From Pseudomonadota bacterium (GTDB lineage Bacteria; Pseudomonadota; Gammaproteobacteria; Burkholderiales; Burkholderiaceae_C): a stretch of DNA of 64,000 bases. Below, piece after piece: positions 34,413 to 43,266 of the stretch (positions are counted from its first letter, which is position 1; the number at the start of each line of letters is the position of its first letter). The DNA is taken from assembly GCA_020161065.1 (NCBI GenBank), contig JAIUPH010000004.1:24021-88020 (forward strand), read 5' to 3'. A model generated the notes under the pieces. That model saw only the letters and a list, made by a program, of their open reading frames with translations. It was not told where the DNA came from and searched no databases. The position numbers and the translations under genes are program-made.

Positions 34413-34681
34413 CAGGAGGTCTTGGCCTTCTTGGCCAGCTCGCTCATGAAGGGTTCGATCAGGCGCTGCAGATCGGCGACCGTTTGCGGCCGCTCGGACG
34501 GCTCGGCGATCGAGGTGCCCAGCGTGTCTTCCAGCGCGAACAGCATCTCGGCCAGCGACAGCGAGTCCACGTTCAGGTCGGCCAGCGTGGCCGAGGGGAC
34601 GATCGATTCGACCGGCGCGTCGCAGTACTTGACGATCACCTGCCGGATCAGCGACAGCGAATCCACCTCAGAGTCGGGCAT
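34412..34681 (-). CDS. Acyl carrier protein
   Basis: Acidic protein of 89 residues with the phosphopantetheine site Ser40 in LNVDSLSLAE, matching the DSL motif. It ends in a Lys-rich tail (KKAKTS), which is not usual for housekeeping AcpP. It carries acyl chains as thioesters for the ketosynthase encoded directly downstream. It overlaps the hydrolase gene end by 14 bp upstream and the ketosynthase start by one to two bases. Dedicated ACPs are known in exosortase A loci. Confidence 0.93.
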   Translation of the reverse strand: MPDSEVDSLSLIRQVIVKYCDAPVESIVPSATLADLNVDSLSLAEMLFALEDTLGTSIAEPSERPQTVADLQRLIEPFMSELAKKAKTS

Positions 34682-35807
34682 GTTCTAAGCTCCTGGTTCC
34701 ATGGGTCGAGTTGATGGGCGCTGCGCCGGACTCCGTCGCTGCGGACGCCTGAGAGCCACCCTGCAGGAAGTCTTTCATCTCGGCAAGGACTCGGGCCTTC
34801 TCCCGGTCGATGCTGATCATGTGGTAGCAGTCATTCAAGACGAGACAGTGCACGCGCTCTGACCGGACGCTGCTGGCGACTTCGAACGCGCTGCGCGGCG
34901 ACGCGCAGTCATCTTCGCGGGCATGCAACAGCAGCGTGGGCGCGACGATGCTCTTCAGTTCGGGCCGCACGCGACGCATGAGATTCTGCGCCTCCAGCAG
35001 GTCTTTCACGCGCAGCGAGGCAGCGCCGGCATCGGACCCGCCCGACTCGCGCATCTGCGCCGCAATCCAGGCGCGCAGACGCTCGTCCTTCAGGCCGAAC
35101 GGCTCGCGCTCGGTCACCGCCAGTTTGCCGAAGGCCGGCATCATGCGCGCCAGCGGCAACAGCCAGCGGCTGCGCGGCGCAGCCCAACCGTCGTAATGCA
35201 AGGTGGTCGACAGGGCCAGCACGTGAGAAACGGCCTTCGGCCGCGTGCCCGCGACATGCAGCGACAACAAGGCGCCGATGCACAAGCCGCCGACGGCCAG
35301 CGAATCGTGCTGCGAGCGCATGCGGTCGAACTCGGCGACGGCGGCGTCTGCCCATTGACGGTGCCCGGACGGCGTGGGCGAAGGCAGGCCGTGCGAATAG
35401 CCTTCGATCACCGCCACGCGGACCGAATAGCCGGCGCGATGCAGGCCGCGAGCCAGGAACTGCAACTCCAGCGGTGTGCTGGAGAGGCCGTGAAACAGCA
35501 GCACGCCGCGGCGGCCGCCCGGCAGGCTCAGGGCGCGTGGCCCGGTCGGCTTGTCGGCTTGCGGCTTCGGCGCGGGCGACGGCGGCGGCAACGTCGGCGT
35601 GCGGACCATCGTCAGCCCGGTCACCGTGCCTTCGCCGGTGCCGGGGCGGTACAGCCCGGTTACCCGGCCCTGCGCATCGGGCCGACCTTCTTCAAGCCAA
35701 ACCCCGCTGGTGCCATGCCCGCCGAAGCGACTGGGCCCGAACTGGCTCTCGCCGAACCGGCTGGGACCGGCGTCCGGTTCGGGCGCTCGCGGGGGTTTGA
35801 AATCCAT
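34668..35807 (-). CDS. Alpha/beta hydrolase with Cys nucleophile
   Basis: Protein of 379 residues. After a Pro/Gly/Phe-rich 90-residue N-terminal extension containing two GPSRFG blocks comes an alpha/beta-hydrolase fold: oxyanion region HGLSST, nucleophile elbow GGLCIGA (Cys176 where esterases have Ser), acidic residue Asp299/300 (REDD) and His329 (DCYHMIS). Cys in this place is known in dienelactone hydrolases and PHA synthase-like proteins. With ACP and ketosynthase downstream, thioesterase or acyltransferase activity is plausible but unproven. It is the first gene of the three-gene minus-strand operon. It may correspond to an exosortase-associated hydrolase, though I cannot confirm this. 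Confidence 0.82.
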   Translation of the reverse strand: MDFKPPRAPEPDAGPSRFGESQFGPSRFGGHGTSGVWLEEGRPDAQGRVTGLYRPGTGEGTVTGLTMVRTPTLPPPSPAPKPQADKPTGPRALSLPGGRRGVLLFHGLSSTPLELQFLARGLHRAGYSVRVAVIEGYSHGLPSPTPSGHRQWADAAVAEFDRMRSQHDSLAVGGLCIGALLSLHVAGTRPKAVSHVLALSTTLHYDGWAAPRSRWLLPLARMMPAFGKLAVTEREPFGLKDERLRAWIAAQMRESGGSDAGAASLRVKDLLEAQNLMRRVRPELKSIVAPTLLLHAREDDCASPRSAFEVASSVRSERVHCLVLNDCYHMISIDREKARVLAEMKDFLQGGSQASAATESGAAPINSTHGTRSLEHARL

Positions 35808-36203
35808 GGTTGATGTTGCGCAACGATCACCGATCCGTGATCCGCCGAAGAAAGGCCAGCCCCGGCGGCGGCATGCACCATAGCAGACTGACGCGCAGTC
35901 GCCTGCAGCGCGTTGCCCGGGAAGCTAATAGTTCATGGCAGACAACAAATGTTACCAGTGGGGCTGCCCGGTCGTGCGTCCATCAAGAGGGTGACGCAGG
36001 CAGAAGTCTGCCGTGAATATTGCGCTGGACCCTCGTTCGTGGCCCTAGAAGCTTGCCGAGTGCCATCGACGCTGTGCGAAGATCTTGACCCCATGCTTCG
36101 GTGGCGGGGCCGGATGAAGGCTGCGCACGCTGCGCCCGAGGAGATCGGCGCTGGCCATGGCCCCTGCTCAAGACCAAGACAGACCCGCAACGAGGTAACC
36201 GCA
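35808..36203. other. Intergenic region between divergent hydrolase and polysaccharide export operons
   Basis: About 396 bp with no convincing gene. A locally AT-rich stretch lies around 35925-35955 (with ctaatag and caacaaatg) and may hold a promoter or operator for the plus-strand operon. No complete sigma-54 or sigma-70 consensus, terminator or repeat was found. Confidence 0.55.
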
Positions 36204-36830
36204 GTGAACCTTCCGATGTCGATCGCCACCCTTTCGCGCCGCCTGCTGGTGTTGCTTGCCGTCGCCATCGTGGGCTGCGCAGGCCCGAGCTTCCCGCCCG
36301 CGCCGGCCGCGTTGCCGGCGTCGCAGGACTACACCTACGTCATCGGTCCGGGCGATGGGTTGCACGTGATGGTCTGGCGCAACCCCGAGTTGTCGATGGC
36401 GGTCTCGGTGCGGCCCGACGGCAAGGTCAGCGCGCCGCTGGTCGACGAACTCGTTGCCCAAGGCAAGACGCCCGAGCAACTGGCGCGCGATGTCGAGAAG
36501 GTGCTGGGCAAGTACGTGCGCGACCCGGTGGTCACGGTGATGGTGACCGGCTTCGTCGGACCCTACAGCGAGCAGATCCGCGTGGTGGGCGAGGCCGCCA
36601 AGCCGCAGTTCCTGCCGTACAAGAACAAGATGACCTTGCTCGACGTGATGATCGCCGTCGGCGGGCTGACCGACTTCGCCTCCGGCAACAAGGCCACCAT
36701 CCTGCGCACGGCCGAAGGCAACAAGCAGTACTCGGTGCGCGTGCAGGACCTGATCCGCCGCGGCGACGTGACGGCCAACGTCGAGATGCGGCCGGGCGAC
36801 ATCCTGATCATTCCGCAAAGCCTGTTCTGA
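36204..36830 (+). CDS. XrtA-associated polysaccharide export lipoprotein (Wza-like)
   Basis: Outer-membrane export protein of 208 residues. The signal peptide ends in a lipobox (AIVGC), followed by a polysaccharide-export domain (YVIGPGDGLHVMVWRNPELS, VRPDGKVSAPLVDELVAQG) and SLBB-type strands (IRVVGEAAKPQFLPYKNKMTLLD). It forms part of the outer-membrane channel for the polymer. It matches the short PEP-CTERM-associated export family (TIGR03027). GTG 36204 follows CGAGG at proper spacing; ATG 36216 is the alternative. It heads the export block with the chain-length protein 52 bp downstream. Confidence 0.92.
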   Translation: MNLPMSIATLSRRLLVLLAVAIVGCAGPSFPPAPAALPASQDYTYVIGPGDGLHVMVWRNPELSMAVSVRPDGKVSAPLVDELVAQGKTPEQLARDVEKVLGKYVRDPVVTVMVTGFVGPYSEQIRVVGEAAKPQFLPYKNKMTLLDVMIAVGGLTDFASGNKATILRTAEGNKQYSVRVQDLIRRGDVTANVEMRPGDILIIPQSLF

Positions 36831-36882
36831 CCGGCCTTCCGGGCTGACCAGACCGTTCCTCTTTCAACCGACCCCGTACGCC

Positions 36883-38466
36883 ATGCAAGATCTTCTGCGT
36901 CAAGGCCTTTCGCTCCTGCGCGGCATGTGGAAGTACCGCTGGCCGGGCCTGCTCACGGCCTGGGTGGCGGCCATCGTCGGCGTGGTCATCGTCTTCAAGA
37001 TTCCCGACCAGTACGAGGCCTCGGCCCGCATCTACGTCGACACGCAGTCGATCCTGAAGCCGCTGATGGCCGGGCTGACGGTGCAGCCCAACGTCGAGCA
37101 GCAGGTGTCGATGCTCAGCCGCACGCTGATCAGCCGGCCCAACGTCGAGAAGCTGATCCGCATGGCCGACATGGACCTGAAGGCCAGTTCCAAGGTCGAG
37201 CAAGAAGCGCTGATCGAACGGCTGACCAAGGAAATACAGGTGCGCAACACCGGCCGCGACAACCTGTACTCGCTGGCCTACAAGGATTCCGATCAAGAGA
37301 AGGCCAAGCGCGTGATCCAGTCGCTGGTGTCGATCTTCGTCGAATCGAGCCTTGGCGCCAGCCGCAAGGACACCGACTCGGCAAAGACCTTCCTGAACGA
37401 CCAGATCAAGCAGTACGAGGCCAAGCTGGAAGAATCCGAGGCGCGGGTCAAGGAGTTCCGGCTGCGCAACCTCGACAGCCAGTCTGCCGACGGCAAGGAC
37501 GCGGCGACGCGGGTCGGCGAACTGGGCCGCCAGCTCGAACAGGCCAAGCTCGAATTGCGCGAGGCCGAGAACGCGCGCGATGCCGCCAAGCAGCAGTTGG
37601 CGGCTGAAAAGGGCCAGGGCAACAATCTGGCGACGCAAAGCCTGCTGCAGGAATCGTCGATCTCCGTGTCGACGCCCGAGATCGATTCCCGCATCGAAGC
37701 ACAGAAGCGCAACCTCGACGCGCTGTTGCAGCGCTACACCGAAGCGCACCCCGACATCATCCAGACCCGCCGCCTGCTCAAGGAACTGGAAGAGCAGAAG
37801 AAGAAGGAAGTGGCCGAACTGCGCAAGACCGCGCTGGCCACCACCGGCGGCTCGACACCGCAAGCGACCTCCAGCCTGGCGGCGCAGGAGCTCAGCCGCC
37901 TGCTGGCCGGCACCGAGGTGCAGGTCGCGTCCCTGAAGGCGCGCGTCGGCGAGTACACCGCGCGCTACAACGCGGCCCGGGCCTCGCTGAAGACGGCGCC
38001 GCAAATCGAGGCCGAGGCGGCGCAACTCAACCGCGACTACGCCATCGTCAAGAAGAACTACGAAGACCTCGTGGCCCGGCGGCAGTCGGCCGTGATGTCC
38101 GGCGAACTCGACGTCGCCTCCGGCGTCGCCGACTTCCGCCTGATCGACCCGCCGCGCGTGTCGCCCAAGCCGGTATCGCCAAACCGGCTGGCGCTGCTGC
38201 CGCTGGCGCTGGTGGCCGCGGTGATCATCGGACTGGCCGTCGCGCTGATCGCCAGCCAGTTGCGCCCCGTCTTCAGCGACCCGCACGAGTTGCGGGTCAA
38301 GACCGGCCTGCCGATGCTGGGCGTCATTTCGATGGCGCTGAGCGACGGCGAACGCCGCTCCGAGCGGCGCAGCATGATCCAGTTCTACGGCGCTTCCGCC
38401 GCGCTGGTCGGGGTGTTCGTGGTCGGGCTGGTGGCCATGGCTTTCATGACCCGCAACTTCGGATAA
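36883..38466 (+). CDS. XrtA-associated polysaccharide chain-length determinant (Wzz/GNVR)
   Basis: Inner-membrane co-polymerase of 527 residues with two membrane helices (about 23-43 and 440-460), a further C-terminal helix (about 505-520) and a long coiled-coil periplasmic part (about 160-320, rich in Glu/Lys/Arg/Gln). The GNVR-like segment before the second helix includes IDPPRVSPKPVSPNR. It sets polymer length together with the tyrosine kinase downstream. It fits TIGR03007, which is larger than simple Wzz proteins. The two genes are five bases apart. Confidence 0.93.
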   Translation: MQDLLRQGLSLLRGMWKYRWPGLLTAWVAAIVGVVIVFKIPDQYEASARIYVDTQSILKPLMAGLTVQPNVEQQVSMLSRTLISRPNVEKLIRMADMDLKASSKVEQEALIERLTKEIQVRNTGRDNLYSLAYKDSDQEKAKRVIQSLVSIFVESSLGASRKDTDSAKTFLNDQIKQYEAKLEESEARVKEFRLRNLDSQSADGKDAATRVGELGRQLEQAKLELREAENARDAAKQQLAAEKGQGNNLATQSLLQESSISVSTPEIDSRIEAQKRNLDALLQRYTEAHPDIIQTRRLLKELEEQKKKEVAELRKTALATTGGSTPQATSSLAAQELSRLLAGTEVQVASLKARVGEYTARYNAARASLKTAPQIEAEAAQLNRDYAIVKKNYEDLVARRQSAVMSGELDVASGVADFRLIDPPRVSPKPVSPNRLALLPLALVAAVIIGLAVALIASQLRPVFSDPHELRVKTGLPMLGVISMALSDGERRSERRSMIQFYGASAALVGVFVVGLVAMAFMTRNFG

Positions 38467-38470
38467 GCGC

Positions 38471-39421
38471 ATGAGTCTGATCGAACAAGCCGCTCGCCGC
38501 CTCGAACAACTGCGCCAGGCCGGCATCGCCGTCCCTGACGCCGACCCGGCGCTGCAGGACGTGGCCGTGCGCCAGCCGGAGCCATTGCTGCGCGCGCCGC
38601 AGCCGCCCATCGGCGGCGTGCCGACCTCGAAGGCCGTCACGCTCGATCTCGAGATGCTGGCCGCCAAGGGCATCGTCACGCCCAACGCCCCGCGCTCGTT
38701 CATCGCCGACCAGTACCGCGTGGTCAAGCGACCGTTGATCGCCAATGCCATCAGCCGCGGCGACTCGGCCGTCAAGCACTCCAACCTGATCATGGTGACG
38801 AGCGCCTTGTCCGGCGAAGGCAAGAGCTTCACGTCGATCAACCTGGCGATGAGCATCGCGGCCGAGCTCGACCACACCGTGATGCTGGTCGACGCCGACG
38901 TGGCGCGCCCCTCGGTGCTGAAGGTTCTGGGTCTCGACCCGGCGCCGGGGCTGCTGGAAGTGCTGGAAGGCAAGTCCGACCTCGCCAGCACGCTGCTTCG
39001 CACCAACGTCGACAAGCTGACGCTGCTGCCCAGCGGCACGCCGCACCCCAAGGCCACCGAACTGCTGGCCTCCGATGCGATGGGCGCCTTGCTCGACGAC
39101 ATTGCCACCCGCTATTCGGACCGCATCGTCATCTTCGATTCGCCGCCGCTGTTGCTGACCACCGAATCACGCGTACTGGCCTCGCACATGGGGCAGATCG
39201 TGGTCGTGGTCCACGCCGGCCGCACCTTGCAGGCCGAGGTCCAGCATGCGCTGTCGACCATCGAGTCGTGCCCGATCCGCATGACGCTGCTGAACAAGGC
39301 GCGCTCGATCGGCAAGGACTCGTACGGCTATGGCTACGGTTATGGCTACGGGTACGGCTATGGCTATGGCTATGGATACGAGGACCAAGGCGTCGCTGCC
39401 GCCGCGGATGCCAAGAGCTGA
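38471..39421 (+). CDS. XrtA-associated bacterial tyrosine kinase with Tyr-Gly tail
   Basis: Cytoplasmic BY-kinase of 316 residues. Walker A is SALSGEGKS, Walker A' is MLVDADVARPS and Walker B is IVIFDSPPLL. The C-terminus has ten Tyr residues alternating with Gly (about 285-304), the autophosphorylation cluster. It pairs with the separately encoded chain-length protein, as in Gram-positive-like split systems. The DNA for the tail is a 6-bp repeat array, so tyrosine number could vary by slippage. It matches TIGR03018 of exosortase A loci. Confidence 0.94.
   Translation: MSLIEQAARRLEQLRQAGIAVPDADPALQDVAVRQPEPLLRAPQPPIGGVPTSKAVTLDLEMLAAKGIVTPNAPRSFIADQYRVVKRPLIANAISRGDSAVKHSNLIMVTSALSGEGKSFTSINLAMSIAAELDHTVMLVDADVARPSVLKVLGLDPAPGLLEVLEGKSDLASTLLRTNVDKLTLLPSGTPHPKATELLASDAMGALLDDIATRYSDRIVIFDSPPLLLTTESRVLASHMGQIVVVVHAGRTLQAEVQHALSTIESCPIRMTLLNKARSIGKDSYGYGYGYGYGYGYGYGYGYEDQGVAAAADAKS
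39323..39379 (+). repeat. 6-bp TAYGGN repeat array encoding (Tyr-Gly)n
   Basis: Nine and a half units of TAC/TAT-GGN encode alternating Tyr and Gly at the end of the tyrosine kinase. Third positions vary, so the array is imperfect. In-frame gain or loss of units would change the number of phospho-acceptor Tyr. Confidence 0.9.
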
Positions 39422-40999
39422 ATGAGCCCTGACAATCGCAATCCAGGTGGCTGCAATCGGGAGAGGCTGGGCCGCATCAAGCTGCTGGCCGTGGCTGCCG
39501 CTGCGATGTGCTGGGGCGCCGCCCAGGGCCAGGCATCGGACCAGGCGTTGGCGCAAGGGCAGGTACAGACCCTGGGCAAGGGACTGACCCTCACGCCGAC
39601 CTTCAACCTGACCGAGACCTGGACGAGCAACCGCGATCTGTCGTCGGTTGACCGGCGGCCCGACTACGTCACGCAGATCAGCCCGGGCCTGTCCATGAGG
39701 GCCGGGCGCGGGCCGCTGCAAGGGACCTTGTCGTACGCGCTCAATGGCCTGATCTACGCCGACCAGACCTCGCTCAACACCGTCTACCACACGCTGGCGA
39801 GCCAGGCCAGGCTGAGCTTGCTGGACGGGCGCGCCGGCGTCGAAGGCACGGCGACGGCCAACCGCCAGATCGTCTCGGCCTTCGGCACGCAGTCGAACGA
39901 GCAAGCCCTCAACAACGCCAACCAGACGCAGGTGTTCAGCTACAGCCTGGCGCCCTACCTGACGGGGCGGCTGCTGGGCAACGTGGACTACGGCTTGCGC
40001 CTGAACTACGCGGCATCGCACACCAACGAGACGTACACCGGCGACACCTCCTCGTTTTCGGGCCAGGCCAACCTGACGGGCCGGCTCGGGCTGTTCGACT
40101 GGGCGTTCGACTTGAGCAGGGTCATCTACGGCAGCCAGAACCGCTCGAACAGCCACATCGGCAGTGTCGGCGGCACCTTGCTGTACACGCCCGACGTCGA
40201 CTTGCAGTTCCGTGCGCGGTTGGGCAGCGAAAGCAACGACATCCGTACCGGGCAGTCGGAGCGCACCACCACCTGGGGCGCCGGCGTCACCTGGCGGCCC
40301 GGCCCGCGCACCAACCTGGTGGCCGACTACGACCGCCGCTTCTTCGGCAATGCCTACGCGCTGGGCTTCTCGCACCGCATGTCGAACACGATCGTGAACT
40401 TCAGCGACTCGCGCTCGCTGCAGTCCGCCGGCTCGACCGGACGCACGGTGCTGTCGCTGTACGACTTGCTGTTTGCCCAGACGGCGTCGATCGAGGCCGA
40501 CCCGGTCAAGCGTGACATCTACGTGCGCAACCTGATCGCCGCCAACGGCCTGGACCCCAACGGCCAGGTCATCGTCGGCGGCTTTCTCTCCAACGGACCC
40601 ACGATCACGCGCTCGCAGGTCGCCAGCCTGGCTTACCAGGGCTTGCGCATGACGGTGTCGGTCGCTTTCGTGCAGACGCAGACGCGCAGCGCTTCGGTCG
40701 ACCCGCTGACCGGTGACGACCTCGCCAACGGCGTGCGGCTTCGCCAGAAGGGCGCCACGCTGATGGTGAGCCATCGCCTGACGCCCGAGTCGTCGGTGAT
40801 GCTGTCCTTCGGCGAGCAGCGCACGGCCGCTGACATCAACCAGGCGGCCAACGACCTGCGCACGATCACCGCCACCTGGACGGCGCGGCTGGGTCAGCGC
40901 ACCACCGTGTCCCTCGGGGCTCGACGCGCCCGCAACACCAGCGAGACCACGCCCTACCAGGAGTCCGCGGTCTTCGGCACGCTCAACCTGCGCTTCTAG
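39422..40999 (+). CDS. XrtA-associated outer-membrane beta-barrel protein
   Basis: Exported protein of 525 residues with a signal peptide (about 20-41, LLAVAAAAMCWGAAQGQA). The body is a series of amphipathic strands (TFNLTETWTSNRDLSSV, LNYAASHTNETY, and others), ending in SAVFGTLNLRF with terminal Phe. It fits TIGR03016, a barrel at exosortase A loci, probably in outer-membrane polymer export or anchoring. The ATG follows the kinase stop with no gap and the next gene starts two bases after the TAG. Confidence 0.9.
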   Translation: MSPDNRNPGGCNRERLGRIKLLAVAAAAMCWGAAQGQASDQALAQGQVQTLGKGLTLTPTFNLTETWTSNRDLSSVDRRPDYVTQISPGLSMRAGRGPLQGTLSYALNGLIYADQTSLNTVYHTLASQARLSLLDGRAGVEGTATANRQIVSAFGTQSNEQALNNANQTQVFSYSLAPYLTGRLLGNVDYGLRLNYAASHTNETYTGDTSSFSGQANLTGRLGLFDWAFDLSRVIYGSQNRSNSHIGSVGGTLLYTPDVDLQFRARLGSESNDIRTGQSERTTTWGAGVTWRPGPRTNLVADYDRRFFGNAYALGFSHRMSNTIVNFSDSRSLQSAGSTGRTVLSLYDLLFAQTASIEADPVKRDIYVRNLIAANGLDPNGQVIVGGFLSNGPTITRSQVASLAYQGLRMTVSVAFVQTQTRSASVDPLTGDDLANGVRLRQKGATLMVSHRLTPESSVMLSFGEQRTAADINQAANDLRTITATWTARLGQRTTVSLGARRARNTSETTPYQESAVFGTLNLRF

Positions 41000-41001
41000 C
41001 C

Positions 41002-42096
41002 ATGTACGAATCGTTCTACGGGCTGACGAGCAAGCCGTTCCAGCTCAACCCCGACCCCAGCTTCTTCTTCGGCAGCAAGCAGCACCGGCGCGCCAAGGCC
41101 TACCTCGAGTACGGTGTCTCGCGCAACGAGGGCTTCATCGTCATCACGGGCGAGATCGGTGCCGGCAAGACGACCGTGCTGCGTTCGCTGATCGACGGCC
41201 TGCACGGCACCAACGTCATCGCCGGTCATCTGGTGACGACGCAGCTCGGCGCCGAGGACACGCTGCGCATGGTCGGCGCGGCCTTCGGCTTCCGCGTCAA
41301 GGACGTGCCCAAGTCGGAGCTGCTGATCACGCTGGAGGCCTTCCTGATCAGCCAGACCAGCAAGGGCAAGCGCTGCTTGCTGATCGTCGACGAGGCGCAG
41401 AACCTCTCGCCGCGCGCGGTGGAGGAACTGCGCATGCTGTCGAACTTCCAGTTCGGCAACCAGGCCTTGCTGCAGAGCTTCCTGATCGGCCAGCCCGAGT
41501 TTCGCGAGATCCTGCAGCGCCCGGAGATGGAGCAGTTTCGCCAGCGCGTGGCGGCCACCTGCCACATCGGGCCGCTCGACGCCGATGAGACCAAGAGTTA
41601 TGTCGAGCACCGCCTGAAGTGCGCCGGCGCCACCGACAAGCCCAGCTTCGATGACGGCGCCTTCGACGGCATCTACCAGGCCAGCGGCGGCATCCCGCGC
41701 CGCATCAACTCGGTCTGCGACCGGCTGCTGCTGCTGGGCTACCTGAGCAACCGCACGCACCTCACCACCGAAGACGTGGCCGAGGTCGCCAAGGAGTTTG
41801 CGCAGGAAGCGCAGGTGCCGGTGCGGCCCGCGCCCGAGGTCGGCGGCGGCGCCGAGCCGGTGGCCGATGGCGTCGCCGAGCTCGACGTCGACCTCTCCAA
41901 GCTGAAGCTCGACGTGCACGAGGCCGAGGTGATGAACCGCCAGATCGCCTCGCTGACGGCCGACCAGCGCGCCGACCAGTTGCAGCGGCTGGAGCGCAGC
42001 CTGCTGCGCCTGGAGCGCATCAACGTGCAGACGCTGGCCATGCTGCAGAAGCTGGTCAACGCCGCCAAGCGGCCGTCGGAAGGCGGCGGCCAGTGA
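41002..42096 (+). CDS. XrtA-associated ATPase (ExeA-like AAA)
   Basis: ATPase of 364 residues with an N-terminal YGLTSKPFQLNPDPSFFF signature, Walker A GEIGAGKTT, Walker B CLLIVDEAQNL and sensor region GIPRRINSVCDRLLL. The C-terminal 90 residues are charged and helical and probably form a coiled coil (ADQLQRLERSLLRLERIN). It fits TIGR03015, related to the ExeA/GspA energisers. Its role in the polysaccharide or sorting system is not established. The stop overlaps the following GTG start. Confidence 0.93.
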   Translation: MYESFYGLTSKPFQLNPDPSFFFGSKQHRRAKAYLEYGVSRNEGFIVITGEIGAGKTTVLRSLIDGLHGTNVIAGHLVTTQLGAEDTLRMVGAAFGFRVKDVPKSELLITLEAFLISQTSKGKRCLLIVDEAQNLSPRAVEELRMLSNFQFGNQALLQSFLIGQPEFREILQRPEMEQFRQRVAATCHIGPLDADETKSYVEHRLKCAGATDKPSFDDGAFDGIYQASGGIPRRINSVCDRLLLLGYLSNRTHLTTEDVAEVAKEFAQEAQVPVRPAPEVGGGAEPVADGVAELDVDLSKLKLDVHEAEVMNRQIASLTADQRADQLQRLERSLLRLERINVQTLAMLQKLVNAAKRPSEGGGQ

Positions 42097-43256
42097 ACGC
42101 GCCTGCCCAAAACCCCGGGCTCGGGCCCGTGATGTGCGTCGTCGGCGCGCGCCCCAACTTCATGAAGATCGCGCCCATCCTGCGCGCCTTCGCGGCGCAC
42201 CAGCCGCCGGTGCCGGCCTTCCTGGTGCACACCGGGCAGCACTACGATGCCAGCATGAGCGACAAGCTGTTCGAAGACTTGGCGCTGCCGCGGCCCGACC
42301 TCAACCTCGAGGTCGGCTCGGGTTCGCACGCGGTGCAGACGGCCGAGGTGATGAAGCGCTTCGAGCCGGCGCTGGACGAGCACAAGCCGTCCTGCGTGCT
42401 GGTGGTCGGCGATGTCAACTCCACGCTCGCCTGTTCGCTGGTGGCGGTGAAGAAGGGCGTGCCGGTGGTCCATGTGGAAGCCGGCCTGCGAAGCGGCGAC
42501 CGCCGCATGCCCGAGGAAATCAACCGGGTGCTGACCGACCAGATCTCCGACCGCCTCTACACCACCGAGCGCAGCGCCCTGGCCAACCTGCAGCGCGAAG
42601 GCGTCGCGGCCGAGCGCGTCTGCTTCGCCGGCAACGTGATGATCGATTCGCTGCACGCCTCGCGGCCGCGCGCGCGCAACGCGGCCGACACGCTGCGTGC
42701 CCACGGCCACGATGCCGGCGTGCTGAATGGCGCGGCCGGCTACGGCGTGGTCACGCTGCACCGGCCGTCGAACGTCGACCATGCCGAGGTGCTGCGCGCG
42801 CTGCTGGAAACGCTGCGCACCGTGGCGCAGCGCCTGCCGCTGGTCTTTGCGCTGCACCCGCGCACGCGCGCCAACATCGAGCGCTTCGGCCTCGCCGAGC
42901 TGGTCGACCCGGCGCGCATGATCCTGCTGCCGCCGCAGGGCTACCTGGAGATGCTGGGCCTGATGGGCGGCGCCGCGCTGGTGCTGACCGATTCGGGCGG
43001 CCTGCAGGAAGAGACCACGGCGCTGGGCGTGCCCTGCCTGACGCTGCGCGAGAACACCGAGCGCCCCATCACCGTCGAGCAAGGCACCAACACCATGGTG
43101 GGCCGCGACCGCGCCGCCATCCTCGCCGGCGTCGACGACATCCTGGCCGGCCGCGGCAAGCATGGCCGCGTGCCCGAGTATTGGGACGGCCACGCCGCCG
43201 AACGCATCGCGGCCGACCTGTGGCGCTGGCTGTCGCAGCCGCGCGCTGAACACTGA
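42093..43256 (+). CDS. wecB: UDP-N-acetylglucosamine 2-epimerase
   Basis: Non-hydrolysing epimerase of 387 residues that converts UDP-GlcNAc to UDP-ManNAc. Family motifs are visible: GARPNFMKIAPI, HTGQHYDASMSD, VEAGLRSGDRRMPEEINR, HPRTRANIERFG and LTDSGGLQEE. With the UDP-sugar dehydrogenase encoded at 46818 it could supply UDP-ManNAc uronic acid. The start is GTG 42093 overlapping the ATPase stop (GTGA). Confidence 0.94.
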   Translation: MNAPAQNPGLGPVMCVVGARPNFMKIAPILRAFAAHQPPVPAFLVHTGQHYDASMSDKLFEDLALPRPDLNLEVGSGSHAVQTAEVMKRFEPALDEHKPSCVLVVGDVNSTLACSLVAVKKGVPVVHVEAGLRSGDRRMPEEINRVLTDQISDRLYTTERSALANLQREGVAAERVCFAGNVMIDSLHASRPRARNAADTLRAHGHDAGVLNGAAGYGVVTLHRPSNVDHAEVLRALLETLRTVAQRLPLVFALHPRTRANIERFGLAELVDPARMILLPPQGYLEMLGLMGGAALVLTDSGGLQEETTALGVPCLTLRENTERPITVEQGTNTMVGRDRAAILAGVDDILAGRGKHGRVPEYWDGHAAERIAADLWRWLSQPRAEH

Positions 43257-43266
43257 GAGGCCGACC

